DNA of 64,000 nt from Microcebus murinus (taxonomy: Eukaryota > Chordata > Mammalia > Primates > Cheirogaleidae): positions 72,286,501 to 72,350,500 of the forward strand of contig NC_134136.1 in the NCBI RefSeq assembly GCF_040939455.1, given 5' to 3'. Shown piece after piece: positions 11,751-22,002 of this stretch. Position 1 is the first letter of the stretch. Each line of letters starts with the position of its first letter. The notes beneath the pieces were generated by a model, which was not told the origin of the DNA, ran no database searches, and was given only the letters and a program-made list of their open reading frames with translations. The position numbers and the translations under genes were made by a program.

Positions 11751-12559
11751 AACTCTTCTAGATCCCTCATGGAGTCCATAACGAAAGACAGGAATGGATA
11801 TGTTTCACTATGCACATAGTGAGACTAAGAAAGCAAGCATCCAGAATCAATTCCTATACCACCGCCAGCTTTAAGCGATTCACATGATATCACAGATTGT
11901 TTTAAATGAGCAGGAATCTTATATTTAGAATATTAAAAGTAGAACGTATGAATAAGATATTGTAAATAATATCTTAAGTTGCTTTGGTTTATGTATTTAA
12001 TAATAAAGCTACATTATTATCGTTTTCTCTTTATTCATAAACTTTGTATATGTGAGGTCATAGCATATTTTCTTCCCTGTGGTCTCATCGAAGTGTATAT
12101 TGTGTAGGAATTCAAAGGGCTTTTAATCTTATGCGATATGGAAAATGTCCAGTCAGGTTTAATTAAGCAGGAACTAAAATGCTTGTGGTGATGAGTAATA
12201 GACCTTAATACCCTGAGTTATTTTTCCCCTACTTCTGCACATTTGGGACTCTATGGCCTGTAAGAAAGACACACATTGCCACTATACTATTATCCTGATA
12301 TTGATTTTTCTTTTATTTATGAACTCCTATTTATTTTATTGTGTCTTCAAACAGTAACAGCTACAAAAGTGAGAATTTTCTATTGCGACGTGATCCTTTA
12401 TGTATTATGAAACAATAATCAACTGTTAAAACTTAGCTTATTGAACTAATAAGAATGATGAAAAGATCAATGGACTAAGGATTATGTGAAAACCATTTAA
12501 ATGTTTGAAAAAATTAAAGGCCAAGACTTGAAGAATGCCAGATGCATTCCTTCTATGTG
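11751..12559. other. Unrecognised intergenic sequence
   Basis: AT-rich sequence with no sizeable open frame and no repeat I can recognise. Confidence 0.5.
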
Positions 12560-12740
12560 ATTTCAAATGTGCTATATACTTTATTTCTTACAATATTCGT
12601 GTCTATCATTATCATAACCATACTAAAAATGAGGAAACAGAATCCTAGAAATATTATGTTAACTCATCAAGGTCATGGTGCTAGTATGTATTAGAGGCAG
12701 GCTATAATTCTATTGACTTTACCAAGTATTGCCTCAGTGT
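12560..12740 (+). mobile_element. MIR SINE
   Basis: The MIR landmarks run in order: CTATATACTTTATTTCTTACAATATTCG, AAAATGAGGAAACAGAATCC, ATGTTAACTCATCAAGGTCATGGTGCTAGTA and AGGCAGGCTATAATTCTATTGAC. Confidence 0.8.
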
Positions 12741-12764
12741 CGCCAATGGACTTTAGTATTCGTT

Positions 12765-13625
12765 GTGGCGTTTTTATTTTCAATTATAGATTTTTGAGAT
12801 AACTGTAGATTTCACATGTATTTTTAAGATATTAAAAAGGGGGATCTGGTATACCCTCATCCAGTTTCCCCCAATGGTAACATCTTCCAAAGCTTTAGTA
12901 CAATATCATAATCAGGATATTGACATTGATACAGTCCAGGTGCAGAACATTTCCATCATCTCAAGGACACTACATGTTGCCCTTCCATAGCCGCACTCAT
13001 TTCTCTCCTGCCCCCACTCCTTCTTTAACTCTTACCAATCACTAATTTGTTTTCCATTTCTATAATGTTGTTATTTCAGGAAAGTTATATGGATGCAGTC
13101 ATGTAGTATGTAGTATTTTGATATTAGTATTTTTCACTCAGCATCATTGTCTAGAAATTCATCGTGGTTGTTGCATGTATCAATAGTTAATTCATTTTTA
13201 TTGTTAAATAGTATTCAATGATATGATATGATAGATATTTTAACTATTCACTTGTTGAAGTACATCTGGGTTGCTCCAAGGTTTTGGCTATTATGAATAA
13301 AGTTGCTGTGAACATTTGTGTACGGATTTTGCATGGACACATGTCTCTATTTCTCTGAGATAAATGCTAATGAGTACAGTTGCTAGGTCATATGGTAATT
13401 GTATATTTAATTTAAAAAAACTTAAACTTTTTCAGAGTACTGCCCATTTTACATTCCCACCAGCAATATGTAAGTGGTCCACTTTTGTTTCACATCTTTG
13501 CCAGAATTTGGTGTTTTTATTTTAACCAGTCTGATAGGTATATAGTGGCATCTCATTATGGTTTTAATTTACATTTCCTAATGGCTAATGATATGGAATA
13601 TCTTTTCATGTGCTTACCTTCTATG
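12765..13625 (-). mobile_element. Ancient L1 (L1M-type), 3' UTR and ORF2 end, antisense
   Basis: The plus strand shows the reversed old L1 3' UTR (TACCCTCATCCAGTTTCCCCCAATGG, AGGATATTGACATTGATACAGTCC, TCTTTAACTCTTACCAATCAC). The ORF2 end follows (CATCTGGGTTGCTCCAAGGTTTTGGC, ACATTCCCACCAGCAATATGTAAG, GATAGGTATATAGTGGCATCTCATTATGG). It stops at about 13625, where a younger L1 was inserted. A short stretch at about 16448-16485 reads like its continuation. Confidence 0.88.
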
Positions 13626-13629
13626 ATGT

Positions 13630-16365
13630 ATCTCTTTTTTTCCTCCTTTTATTTCATCATTTTGTGGGGGTACAAATATTGTTAGAGTTACATATATTGC
13701 CCCTGCCACCCTTCTCCCCCCAAGCCATCCCAGAGCTTCAAACGTGTCCAACCCCCAGATGGTGTGCATCACACCCATTATGTAAGTATACATCCTGCCC
13801 CTCCTCCCCACTCACACCTGCTCACCACCCGATAAAAGTTTTTGTTTTTTTTATATATTTTGGTTACATTGTATATCTTTGCCTCTCTGTAAGAAGGGTT
13901 ACAGGTATTCCCTTCCCTTCCACAATGCTCACCACATCACTAGATGTGGGTCTCCACCCCCTGAATCCCTGGTGTACACTACCACCATTTGACTACCATA
14001 CTTTTAGTCAGTCAGTACCAATTTGATGGCGAGTAGATGTGGAGAGCATTTTCCAGCTCTTGTGATGCCTCACTTTGGATAATGGGCTTAAACATAATCC
14101 AGGAGAGCATAAACGGGGCTAGCTCACTGTCGTTTCTTAGAATTGAGTAATATTCCATTGTGAGCATATGCCAAATTTTAATCATTCACTCATGAATTGA
14201 CGGGCACTTGGGTTGTTTCCATGACCGTGCAATTGTGAATTGTGCTGCCATAAACATTCAGGTACAGATGTCTTTATAATAGAATGTCTTATGCTCTTTT
14301 GGGTAAATGCCCAACAATGCTATTGCTGGGTCGAATGGTATTTCTATTTCTAGCTGTTTGTGGTATCTCCAAATTCTTTTCTACAAAGGTTGCAATAATT
14401 TGCAGTCCCACCAACAGGGTAACAGTGTGCCTGTCTCTCCACATCCTTGCCAGCATTTGTTGTTTGGGGTTTTCTTGATACGGGACATTCTCACTGGGGT
14501 TAGGTGGTATCTCATTGTGGTTTTGATTTTCATTTTTCTGATGATTAGAGATGTTGAGCATTTTTTATATGTTTGCTGGGTATTATTCTGTCTTCTTTGG
14601 AGAAGTTTCTGTTCATTTCTGTTGCCCATTTCTTGATAGGATTGTTTGATTTTTTTTCTTGTTAAATCTTTTAAGTTCTAGATAGATTCTTGTTATTAGA
14701 CCTCTATCATAAGTGTAGAGAGCAAATATTTTCTTCCACTCTGTGGGTTATCTGTTTGCTCTAATGACAGTTTCCTTGGCTGTGCAGAAACTTTTTAATT
14801 TGATCATATTCCATTTGTTTACTTTTGATGCTGTGGTGATTGCCTTTGGAGTCTTCCTCAAGAATTCTTTGCCTAGACCAATGTCTGATAGGGTTTTCCC
14901 AACATCTTCTTCTAGGATTCTTAAGGTTTCATGACTTAGGTTTATGTCTGTTATCCATCTTGAGTGTATTTTTGTGAGAGGTGAGAGATAGGAATCCTGA
15001 TTCGCTCTTTAGCATGTAGCTAACCAGTTTTCTCAGCACCATTTATTGAAGAGAGAATCTTTTCCCCATTGTATATTTTTGTCTGCTTTATCAAAGATTA
15101 GGTTACTGTATACAGATGGTTTCATCTCTGGTATCTCAGATCTATTCCAGATATCTATGCTTCTGTTCTTGTGCCAGTTCCAGGCTGATTTAACTATTAT
15201 TGCTTTATAGTACAGCTTGAAATCAGGAAGACTGATGCCTCCCAGTTTGTTCTTTTTACTTAAGATTGCTTTGGCTATATGAGGTTTTTTCTGGTTCCAT
15301 ACAAAGTGAAGAATTATTTTTTCTAGATCTGTAAAGAAGACTGGTGGTATTTTGATGGGGATTGCATTGATTCTGTAGATCACTTTAGGTAATATTGACA
15401 TTTTAACAATATTGATTCTACCAATCCATGAACAAGGTAGATTTTTCCATCTGTTCAAATCATCTGCAATTTCTTATTTTAGTGTTTCATAGTTCGCCTT
15501 GTATAAATCTTTCATATCTTTCGGTAAGTATACTCCTAGATATTTAATTTTCTTTGGGGCTATAGTAAAGTGTATTGCGTTTTTGATTTGAGTTTCTGCT
15601 TGATGGTTCGTGACATATATGAATGCTTCTGGTTTGTGTATATTGATTTTATAATCTGAAACTTTACCAAATTCAATTATCAAATTGAATGAATACATGA
15701 ATTGTTCTAGGTATAATATCATATCATTGGCGAAGAGCAAGAGTTTGATCTCTTTTGTCCCCACTTGGATGCCCTTAATACCCCTCTCTTGCCTGATTGC
15801 TATAGCTAGGACTTTGAGCACTATGTTAAATAGGAGAGGAGATAGTGGACATCCTTGTCTAGTTCTGGTTCGAAGAGGGAATTATTTCAATTTTTCCCCA
15901 TTTAGAATGATATTAGCAGTGGGTTTGTCATAAATGGATTTGATAAGTTTAAGGTATGAGCCATCCATGCCTATTTTTTTAAGAGTTTTTATCATAAAGG
16001 TGTGTTGGACTTTGTCAAATGCTTTTTCTGCATCTATTGGCAGATTCATATGGTCTTTGTTCTTGTTTTTATTTATGAGTTTAATTGCATTTATAGAGTT
16101 GCATATGTTGAACCAGCCTTGCATCCCTGGAATAAAGCCCACCTGGTCATGGTGGATTATTTTTTTGATGTGCTGCTGGGTTCTGTTTGCTAAAATTTTA
16201 TTAAGAATGTTTGCATCTATATTCATGAGGGATATTTGTCTGTATTTCTCTTTTTTTTGTTGCGTCCTTTCCTGGCTTTGGTATCAAAGAGATGTTGGCT
16301 TCGTAGAATGAGTTAGGAAGTGAAATGGCTCTTCATGTCTTTAATCTATGGTCTAATTCAATTAT
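13630..16365 (-). mobile_element. L1, 5'-truncated, middle-aged subfamily
   Basis: A T-rich block (13626-13655) marks the reversed tail. Next come the 3' UTR (about 13656-14011) and ORF2 back to the middle of the RT domain, ending between 16310 and 16365. The 3' UTR wording (GGGGGTACAAATATTGTTAGAG, CCAATTTGATGGCGAGTAG) differs from A, B and C and resembles the copy at 32950-34230, so these two belong to an older subfamily. It sits inside the ancient L1 at 12765-13625. I could not define a TSD. Confidence 0.9.
14012..16360 (-). pseudogene. L1 ORF2 pseudogene, RT domain to C-terminus
   Basis: Pieces of ORF2 in several frames can be followed on the minus strand. They include the RT block [14 protein letters not shown] and [12 protein letters not shown] (15882-16226), the catalytic motif region at about 15735 which here reads FANDMILYL, the [20 protein letters not shown] block (15290-15458), and the cysteine region ([18 protein letters not shown], 14381-14500). 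The ORF ends NWY then TGA at 14012-14014. Frameshifts and stops separate the pieces (for example near 15470, 15825 and 14630), so it is dead. The second residue of the catalytic aspartate pair is present but the first is Asn. Confidence 0.9.
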
Positions 16366-16450
16366 TTTCTTTTTCTTTTTTTATTATTTTTATTTATTGT
16401 TTTTTTTTTTGTTTTTTGTTTTTGTTTTTGTTTTTGTTTTTTTTTACTTT
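16366..16450. repeat. T-rich / (TTTTTG)n tract
   Basis: About 85 bases of almost pure T with G interruptions at regular spacing (GTTTTT units at about 16412-16440). It lies at the edge of the 13.6-16.4 kb L1. Confidence 0.85.
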
Positions 16451-16507
16451 TGAGTTTTCAGGGTTCATTACATAATGTGGATATTTTTCCAAAATATATA
16501 ATGGCAG

Positions 16508-16510
<3 letters not shown>

Positions 16511-16546
<36 letters not shown>
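16511..16546. repeat. (CA)18 microsatellite
   Basis: An uninterrupted run of 18 CA units followed by two imperfect CAGGCATACA units. Likely polymorphic. Confidence 0.97.
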
Positions 16547-16548
<2 letters not shown>

Positions 16549-16549
16549 C

Positions 16550-17879
16550 ATACACAGGCATACACATGCAATACAATAGTAGTCTACTAAGACGATTTGT
16601 TTAGAGTGCTTACATTTGATGAGTCTAGAAGGCCTCAGTGTGATGAAATGAGACCAAAGATGCAAACAAACTCCATTTCTTAATTATATGGGTTTTAGTT
16701 TACTCAAACCACAGTTTGCCTTGGCCATGAATCTGCCAGCCTGCCCAGTTGAAGGACATGAGCTCCACTTTTGGACCTCATGAGATAAAGAACCACTGAG
16801 GAATAACATTCTTTCTTCTTTAAAACATAGCCAAAGAAACTCTGTGCTCATTTTTTTAAATATTCAAGTGTTTCATTAACTGTTACATTAAGTAATTATT
16901 TAACTGGGTCAAATTAATATTTTTGAAATTTAATTTTATTTATACGTTTTCAAAGTTTTTTAAACAGCTTGATAAATTCACAGGCTTCCCAGGGAAAAAA
17001 AACAACAACTTTCATATCAACCATTATGGAACTGCAACCTCCTGTCATCATTGGCTCACATGAAAAGTAATAACAAGACATGCTATTTTGCAGTAACAAA
17101 CCACATTAGACAAATAAAAATAAATGTTTCCCTAGGAAAGGAAGTACCTGATGCCTTTACTGTCGTCTGTCTCCCAATAGTATTATCTAAGCTCCATAAA
17201 GGCAGAACCTGTTTTTTTTCATTTCCATATCCCTTTGTGTTTAAAACATGAATAGTAAAAACAAACAAACAAACAAACAAAAAAACATGAATAGTGTAGG
17301 ATACATGATAGGCACTCAAATATTGGTTCACAAAGTGAATATATAGATGGATAACTGAGAGTTGGAAGGATTAAATTGACAGTGTGCCAATAGGGCAGGT
17401 TAGGAGAGAGAGTGAAATAAGGGAGACTTGTTAGGACATTATCAAAATAATATAGGCTTTGGGAAATGAGAATTCAGCGTGAATGCAAGAGATATCTTGT
17501 AGGTAGGATTGCAGTGACAGAATTCATGAGGGGAGGCTCAAAATGAATGCACATATGAGTTCCTGTAATAGACAAGATGATCATGCCAATATGCATTATG
17601 TTTATCCTTCTTTGGATTTTCCAAGGTATCTATATCTACAGTTATCTTCTTTTGATCATATTTCAGAGGTTTTCAGCTAATATTTACCTGTATCCCATTT
17701 TTTTTTCTCTATTTTCCTTCAGTGACTACAATTACATGTGTGTTAATCTGCTTGATATTGCCATAAAAGTGATCAAGGCTAAGTCCATTTTTTTTAATTC
17801 CCCTTTCTCCATTCTTCAGGTTGAATAATTTCTATTGTCTCTTATTCAAGTTCACAGGAATGAGAGGACCGAGGTACTG
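16550..17879. other. Unrecognised intergenic sequence with a small (AAAC)n insertion
   Basis: No gene or named repeat seen. At 17257-17281 an A-rich (AAAC)n run is flanked by two copies of AAAACATGAATAGT (17243-17256 and 17282-17295). Confidence 0.6.
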
Positions 17880-18120
17880 TAGTCATGTGACTGAAATCAG
17901 GGACCCTGGGCAGTGACTGCCTGAGTTCAAGTAACAGCTCTATGGCTTCCTGACTGTGAGATATCAAGACAGTTGTTAAACTTCTGTTTCTTTCTCAGTA
18001 ACATAGGTTGTATATACCAGCTCCTACCTCATAGGGTTCTTGTAAGAATTGAATGAATACATGGGTGTGAACAACTTAGAAAAATCCTTGGTACATTGTA
18101 AGCATTTTTGGTAAAGTTGT
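17880..18120 (-). mobile_element. MIR SINE, nearly full length
   Basis: Reversed MIR landmarks: TGACTGCCTGAGTTCAAGTAACAGC, TCCTGACTGTGAGATATCAAGACAG, TAAACTTCTGTTTCTTTCTCAG, AGCTCCTACCTCATAGGGTTCTTGTAAGAATTGAATGA and CTTAGAAAAATCCTTGGTACATTGTAAGCA. This is one of the best-preserved MIRs in the window. Confidence 0.95.
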
Positions 18121-18324
18121 TTGCATCTTTAAATTGTTATTATTAATCTATTCTAAGTCATCCTATTGCTTTGGGTGAGACCCTTGTCCATTCATGACTG
18201 AGGTATCTCATCTGTGAAACAAAGGAAGCATGCATAAGAGGATTACTGTGACAACAATGGTGAAAGGAGAGGGAGAAGAGAGAGAAAAGAACAATTGTAT
18301 TACATGCACTGAATGTATAGGACA

Positions 18325-18525
18325 CATGTTTAGTGGTCAGGGAGAACTAGGGTCAGAACCTGGCTTTGTCATTTACGATGGGACCAATATTTCCTTAACC
18401 TTAATTGTGCATCTCTAAGATTGTTCATCTCTAATTGTGCACATTGAAGGTGATAGTCATGCAAAGCACATAGAAAAGTCCTTGGTTTTCTGTATGCTCT
18501 CAATAAATTGTTAGCATTAATTTTG
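18325..18525 (-). mobile_element. MIR SINE
   Basis: AACTAGGGTCAGAACCTGGCTTTGTCATTTACGA, TTTCCTTAACCTTAATTGTGCATCTC and GCACATAGAAAAGTCCTTGG, with CTCTCAATAAATTGTTAGCATTA at the end, fit a reversed MIR. There is a short local duplication of TAATTGTGCA. Confidence 0.82.
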
Positions 18526-19279
18526 TTAAAGAGTTGGGACATATATGTGACTCAGTGGGCTGTGACTTTCAGATATCAAGCTATAAAATGGACACCAGTG
18601 CTCCAAAAAAACGTCCTCTGTGGCATGTGGCATGGACACCTCTTCAACACTAGGACTAGGTGCATGTGACAGAGAGTGAGACAGAATCCAATAAGTGACA
18701 CTGCGAGACATTCCTGTATTGACACATACATAGACATGTTCATAGCTGTTTTCTAGAGTAGCAGAGCTTTCCTAATGCTCTGTGTGATCCAGTCCAAGCA
18801 CTTCTTCATTTGGTGACTACAAAGTGTAAAAATAAGTATCAGACTAAAATTATAGATTCTCCTTGTTCAGGCTATTCAAGTGGAATTTTTTATGTTGGGG
18901 TTATGACAGAGGGGTACATAATTTTTTAATAAAAAGTTCATAATTCATGTTCATTCTAGTTTTGATCTTACCCTTTTAATGAGTATCTATTAATGAAAAA
19001 AGAAACAGAAAGATTCAGAAAACAGGACCTAAATTATGAAACGATGTTGAACAGAAATTGTTTGGTACGTTTTGACTTAATTTTTGGTTTTCAATGCAAT
19101 AAATAACTAAAACCGAACCATACACTGTATTCTACTCAGTAGGGAATATAATATCAGCAGCAGTATGTGTAGATTTACAATTTATACAAATATTTTTAAA
19201 AACATTACCTCATATGTTCCTCACAGAAAATTCATGAGGTGGTATGGTAATAACACACTCTTCAAGACAGGAATCATTC
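18526..19279. other. Unrecognised intergenic sequence
   Basis: No convincing repeat or reading frame seen. Confidence 0.5.
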
Positions 19280-19495
19280 ACCTCACACTGTTCCCAGTGT
19301 TTACATACATCAACCCATATGGTCCTCACGACAGTGCTTGGAGATGTTGGTACTATTATTGTACTTTATTTTACAAATGAAGAAACTGAGGCAAAGAAAA
19401 TACAGGCATCTTTCCTAATGTTACTGAGCTAATGAGTGTTAGGGGCCAGGATTGGGCCCCAGCTGTCTGGCTTCGGAGTCTATGCTGTGCCATTT
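19280..19495 (+). mobile_element. MIR SINE, well preserved
   Basis: GTTTACATACATCAACCCATATGGTCCTCACGACAG, TACTTTATTTTACAAATGAAGAAACTGAGGC, TTACTGAGCTAATGAGTG and GGGCCAGGATTGGGCCCCAGCTGTCTGGC follow the MIR order without large gaps. Confidence 0.93.
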
Positions 19496-20464
19496 GCTCT
19501 ATGGCCCCTCTGAGGTGAAAACACTATGTTTTCATAGGATTGCTGTCACAGTAAAGGGCAAAATGGTGCTGGGGACAGTGTCTGCCTCATGAACATGGAC
19601 TTGGGATATGTGCAGTGTGAGCACATTGTTATTCTTAAAAGCAGATAGGACCTCATTTTTGCAGATTCTAGAACTTGAGGCTTGGAGAAGTTCATGCCTT
19701 GTTTGAGTTGCCACATTATTTATCTTTAAAAAAATCTCTACTGAAATGCTTTAATTTGAAGAAATAGTACATGCTAATTGCAGCTGTCAAAACCATGCAA
19801 AAATGAATAAAAGTCTTTAACTTTCTCACCCACCTGACCCCGATTCCTACTTATGTGAAATGAGTGAAATGAGCAGTTTTAATGTCTGACACCAATATTT
19901 CCATAATAATTTTCTTCTTCAAGCCGGATACTGAGACACAATTGAATGCTCTAACATCTGCAGTGTTTGAAGGAAGCTTGATTGTCAGTGGATAAGACAA
20001 AAAAGGGACCATTTTATGTAGATTCTTCTTCAACTTGGTAGTCTAATTTTCTCACTGTCTCATTCTCCATGCTAGGTCATGGAGAATGTTTTGGGTCAGT
20101 AGATGATTGTGATTTCAAATCAAACTGTAATTTGTTAATCAATTTTGAATGCATTTTGGGGTCTGCATAAAGAGAGGTTTTAACAAGTTCTTGTTTCCAA
20201 AATATGCAAATTACTCACCTTAATTAATAGTACATACTAATTAAGTTTTGGGACAAGACCACAAAGGGGTTCATTGTAATTGCCATACAATTACATTATA
20301 TGTAAGAAACCATTAAGGTGTATTCTTTACTTGCCTTCCCCAACCAGGTGTTCTTGGTTGTCTTGCAGATAGCTTTAACATTTCCTTGTCAAACTCCCCC
20401 AAAAAGTTTTCCATTGGGAATTCAAAACATTACTTTATAACTCAAAAATGTGAAAAATAATTTA
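19496..20464. other. Unrecognised intergenic sequence
   Basis: No gene or named repeat is visible. Confidence 0.5.
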
Positions 20465-20977
20465 AGATTTTTATCTATCTTGAATTAATTTTGGTGAGTG
20501 GTGAGAGGTAGGTGTCCTGTTTCATTCTTCTGCGGCTATCCAATTTTCCCAGCACCATATATTGAATAGGGCTTCTTTTCTTTGGTGTATATTGTTGCTT
20601 GTTTTGTCAAATATGATTTGGCTGTATGTAGATGGTTTTATATCTGGGTTCTCTGTTCTGTTCCATTGGTCTATATCCCTAGTTTTGTGCCAATATCATG
20701 CTCTTTTGGTTACTAGAGCCTTGTAGTATAGTTTGAAGTCTGATAATGTGATGTCTCCAGATTTTTTCTTTTTGCTTAAGATTGCTTTAGCTATTCAGGT
20801 TGTTTTCTGGCTCCAAACCAAGTGTAGAATTATTTTTCTAGATCTTTGAAATATGATTTTGGTATTTTCATAGGGATTGAATTGAATCTGTAAATCACTT
20901 TGGGTAGTATGGACATTTTAACCATGTTGACTATACCAACCCATGAGCATGATATGTTTTTTCATTTGTTTGTGTCA
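20465..20977 (-). pseudogene. L1 ORF2 fragment, inverted part
   Basis: On the plus strand this reads as the reversed landmarks of the ORF2 section after the RT core: CAATTTTCCCAGCACCATATATTGAA, TTCCATTGGTCTATATCCCTAG, CTTGTAGTATAGTTTGAAGTCTGATAATGTG and CACTTTGGGTAGTATGGACATTTTAACCATGTTGA. Single-base gaps break the frame. Non-functional. Confidence 0.88.
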
Positions 20978-21767
20978 TTTGATTAAATTAAAAAGCTTCT
21001 GCACACCCAAAGAAATAATCAGCAGAGTAAATAGACAACCTACAAAATGGGAGAAAATATTTGCAAACTATGCATCTGATAAAGGACTGATATCCAGAAT
21101 CCACCAAGAACTCAAACAAATCAGCAAGAAAAAAAAAAAAACATTAAAAAGTGGGCAAAAGACATGAACAGAAGGTTTTCAAAGGAAGATAGATAAATGG
21201 CCAACAAACACATGAAAAAATGCTCAATGTCACTAATCCTCAGGGAAATGCAAACTAAAACCACAAAGAGATATCCCCTTACCGCAGTTGCAGTGGCTTT
21301 TATATTAAAAAGTCTCAATACAATAGATGCTAGCATGGATTCAGAGACAAAGGAACACTTACACATTGTTGGTGGGACTGCAAATTAGTGTAACCTCTAT
21401 AGAAAAATATATGGCTATTCCTTAAAGAACTAAAAAGGCAGACCTACCATTTGGTCCAGAATTCCCACTATGGATATTTCCACAAAGGAAAATAAGTCAT
21501 TTTATCTAAAAGCCAACCACATTTGCATGTTTATTGCTGCACAATTCACAATTGCAAAGATGTGGAATCAACCTCAGTGCCTATCAATTAATGAGAGATT
21601 TAAGAAATATGGTATATGTATATCATGGAGTACTAGTCAGCCATAAAAACAGATGAATAAATGCCTTTTGCAACAATTTGGATGAAACTGGAGACCATAA
21701 TGCTAAGTGAAGTATCTCAAAAATGGAAAAATGAACACGACATGTACTCTCTAATAAATTATAACTA
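20978..21767 (+). pseudogene. L1 ORF2 C-terminal fragment
   Basis: The protein text runs from [20 protein letters not shown] through [14 protein letters not shown] to the C-terminus. The run of A's at 21129-21141 causes a frameshift, stops follow at 21195 and later, and the cysteine motif is decayed. It ends at TAA 21765-21767. Confidence 0.88.
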
Positions 21768-22002
21768 ACCAATGGGCATACGTGTGCACAGAGGGAAGTA
21801 AAAGTCATTGGAGGTCAAGCAGGGGGGAGGAAGATCGAGGGGAGGGGCAAAAACATTACCTAACAGGTACTATGAACACTGTTCGGGTGATGGGCACAGA
21901 TATAGTCCTGACTCAAGCATTACAAAAGCTATCCATGTAGCAAGAACATTTGTACTCCCTTAATATTTTGAAATATAATAAAAATGAAATAGTTAAAAGA
22001 AA

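Larger units (their letters stand above)
20465..22002 (+). mobile_element. L1 with inverted 5' segment, older subfamily
   Basis: The plus-strand 3' part begins at about 20978 (AAGCTTCTGCACACCCAAAG) and runs through the ORF2 C-terminus (TAA at 21765-21767), a 3' UTR, and a weak A-rich tail at about 21975-22002. The 5' part (20465-20977) is ORF2 sequence in reverse, from the SRWI/LTT region back to the [10 protein letters not shown] region. The two parts are nearly adjacent in L1 coordinates, so little was lost at the inversion. The 3' UTR is unlike A, B and C and resembles older primate L1 families. A candidate TSD (GAAAAAT) is too short to trust. Confidence 0.9.
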
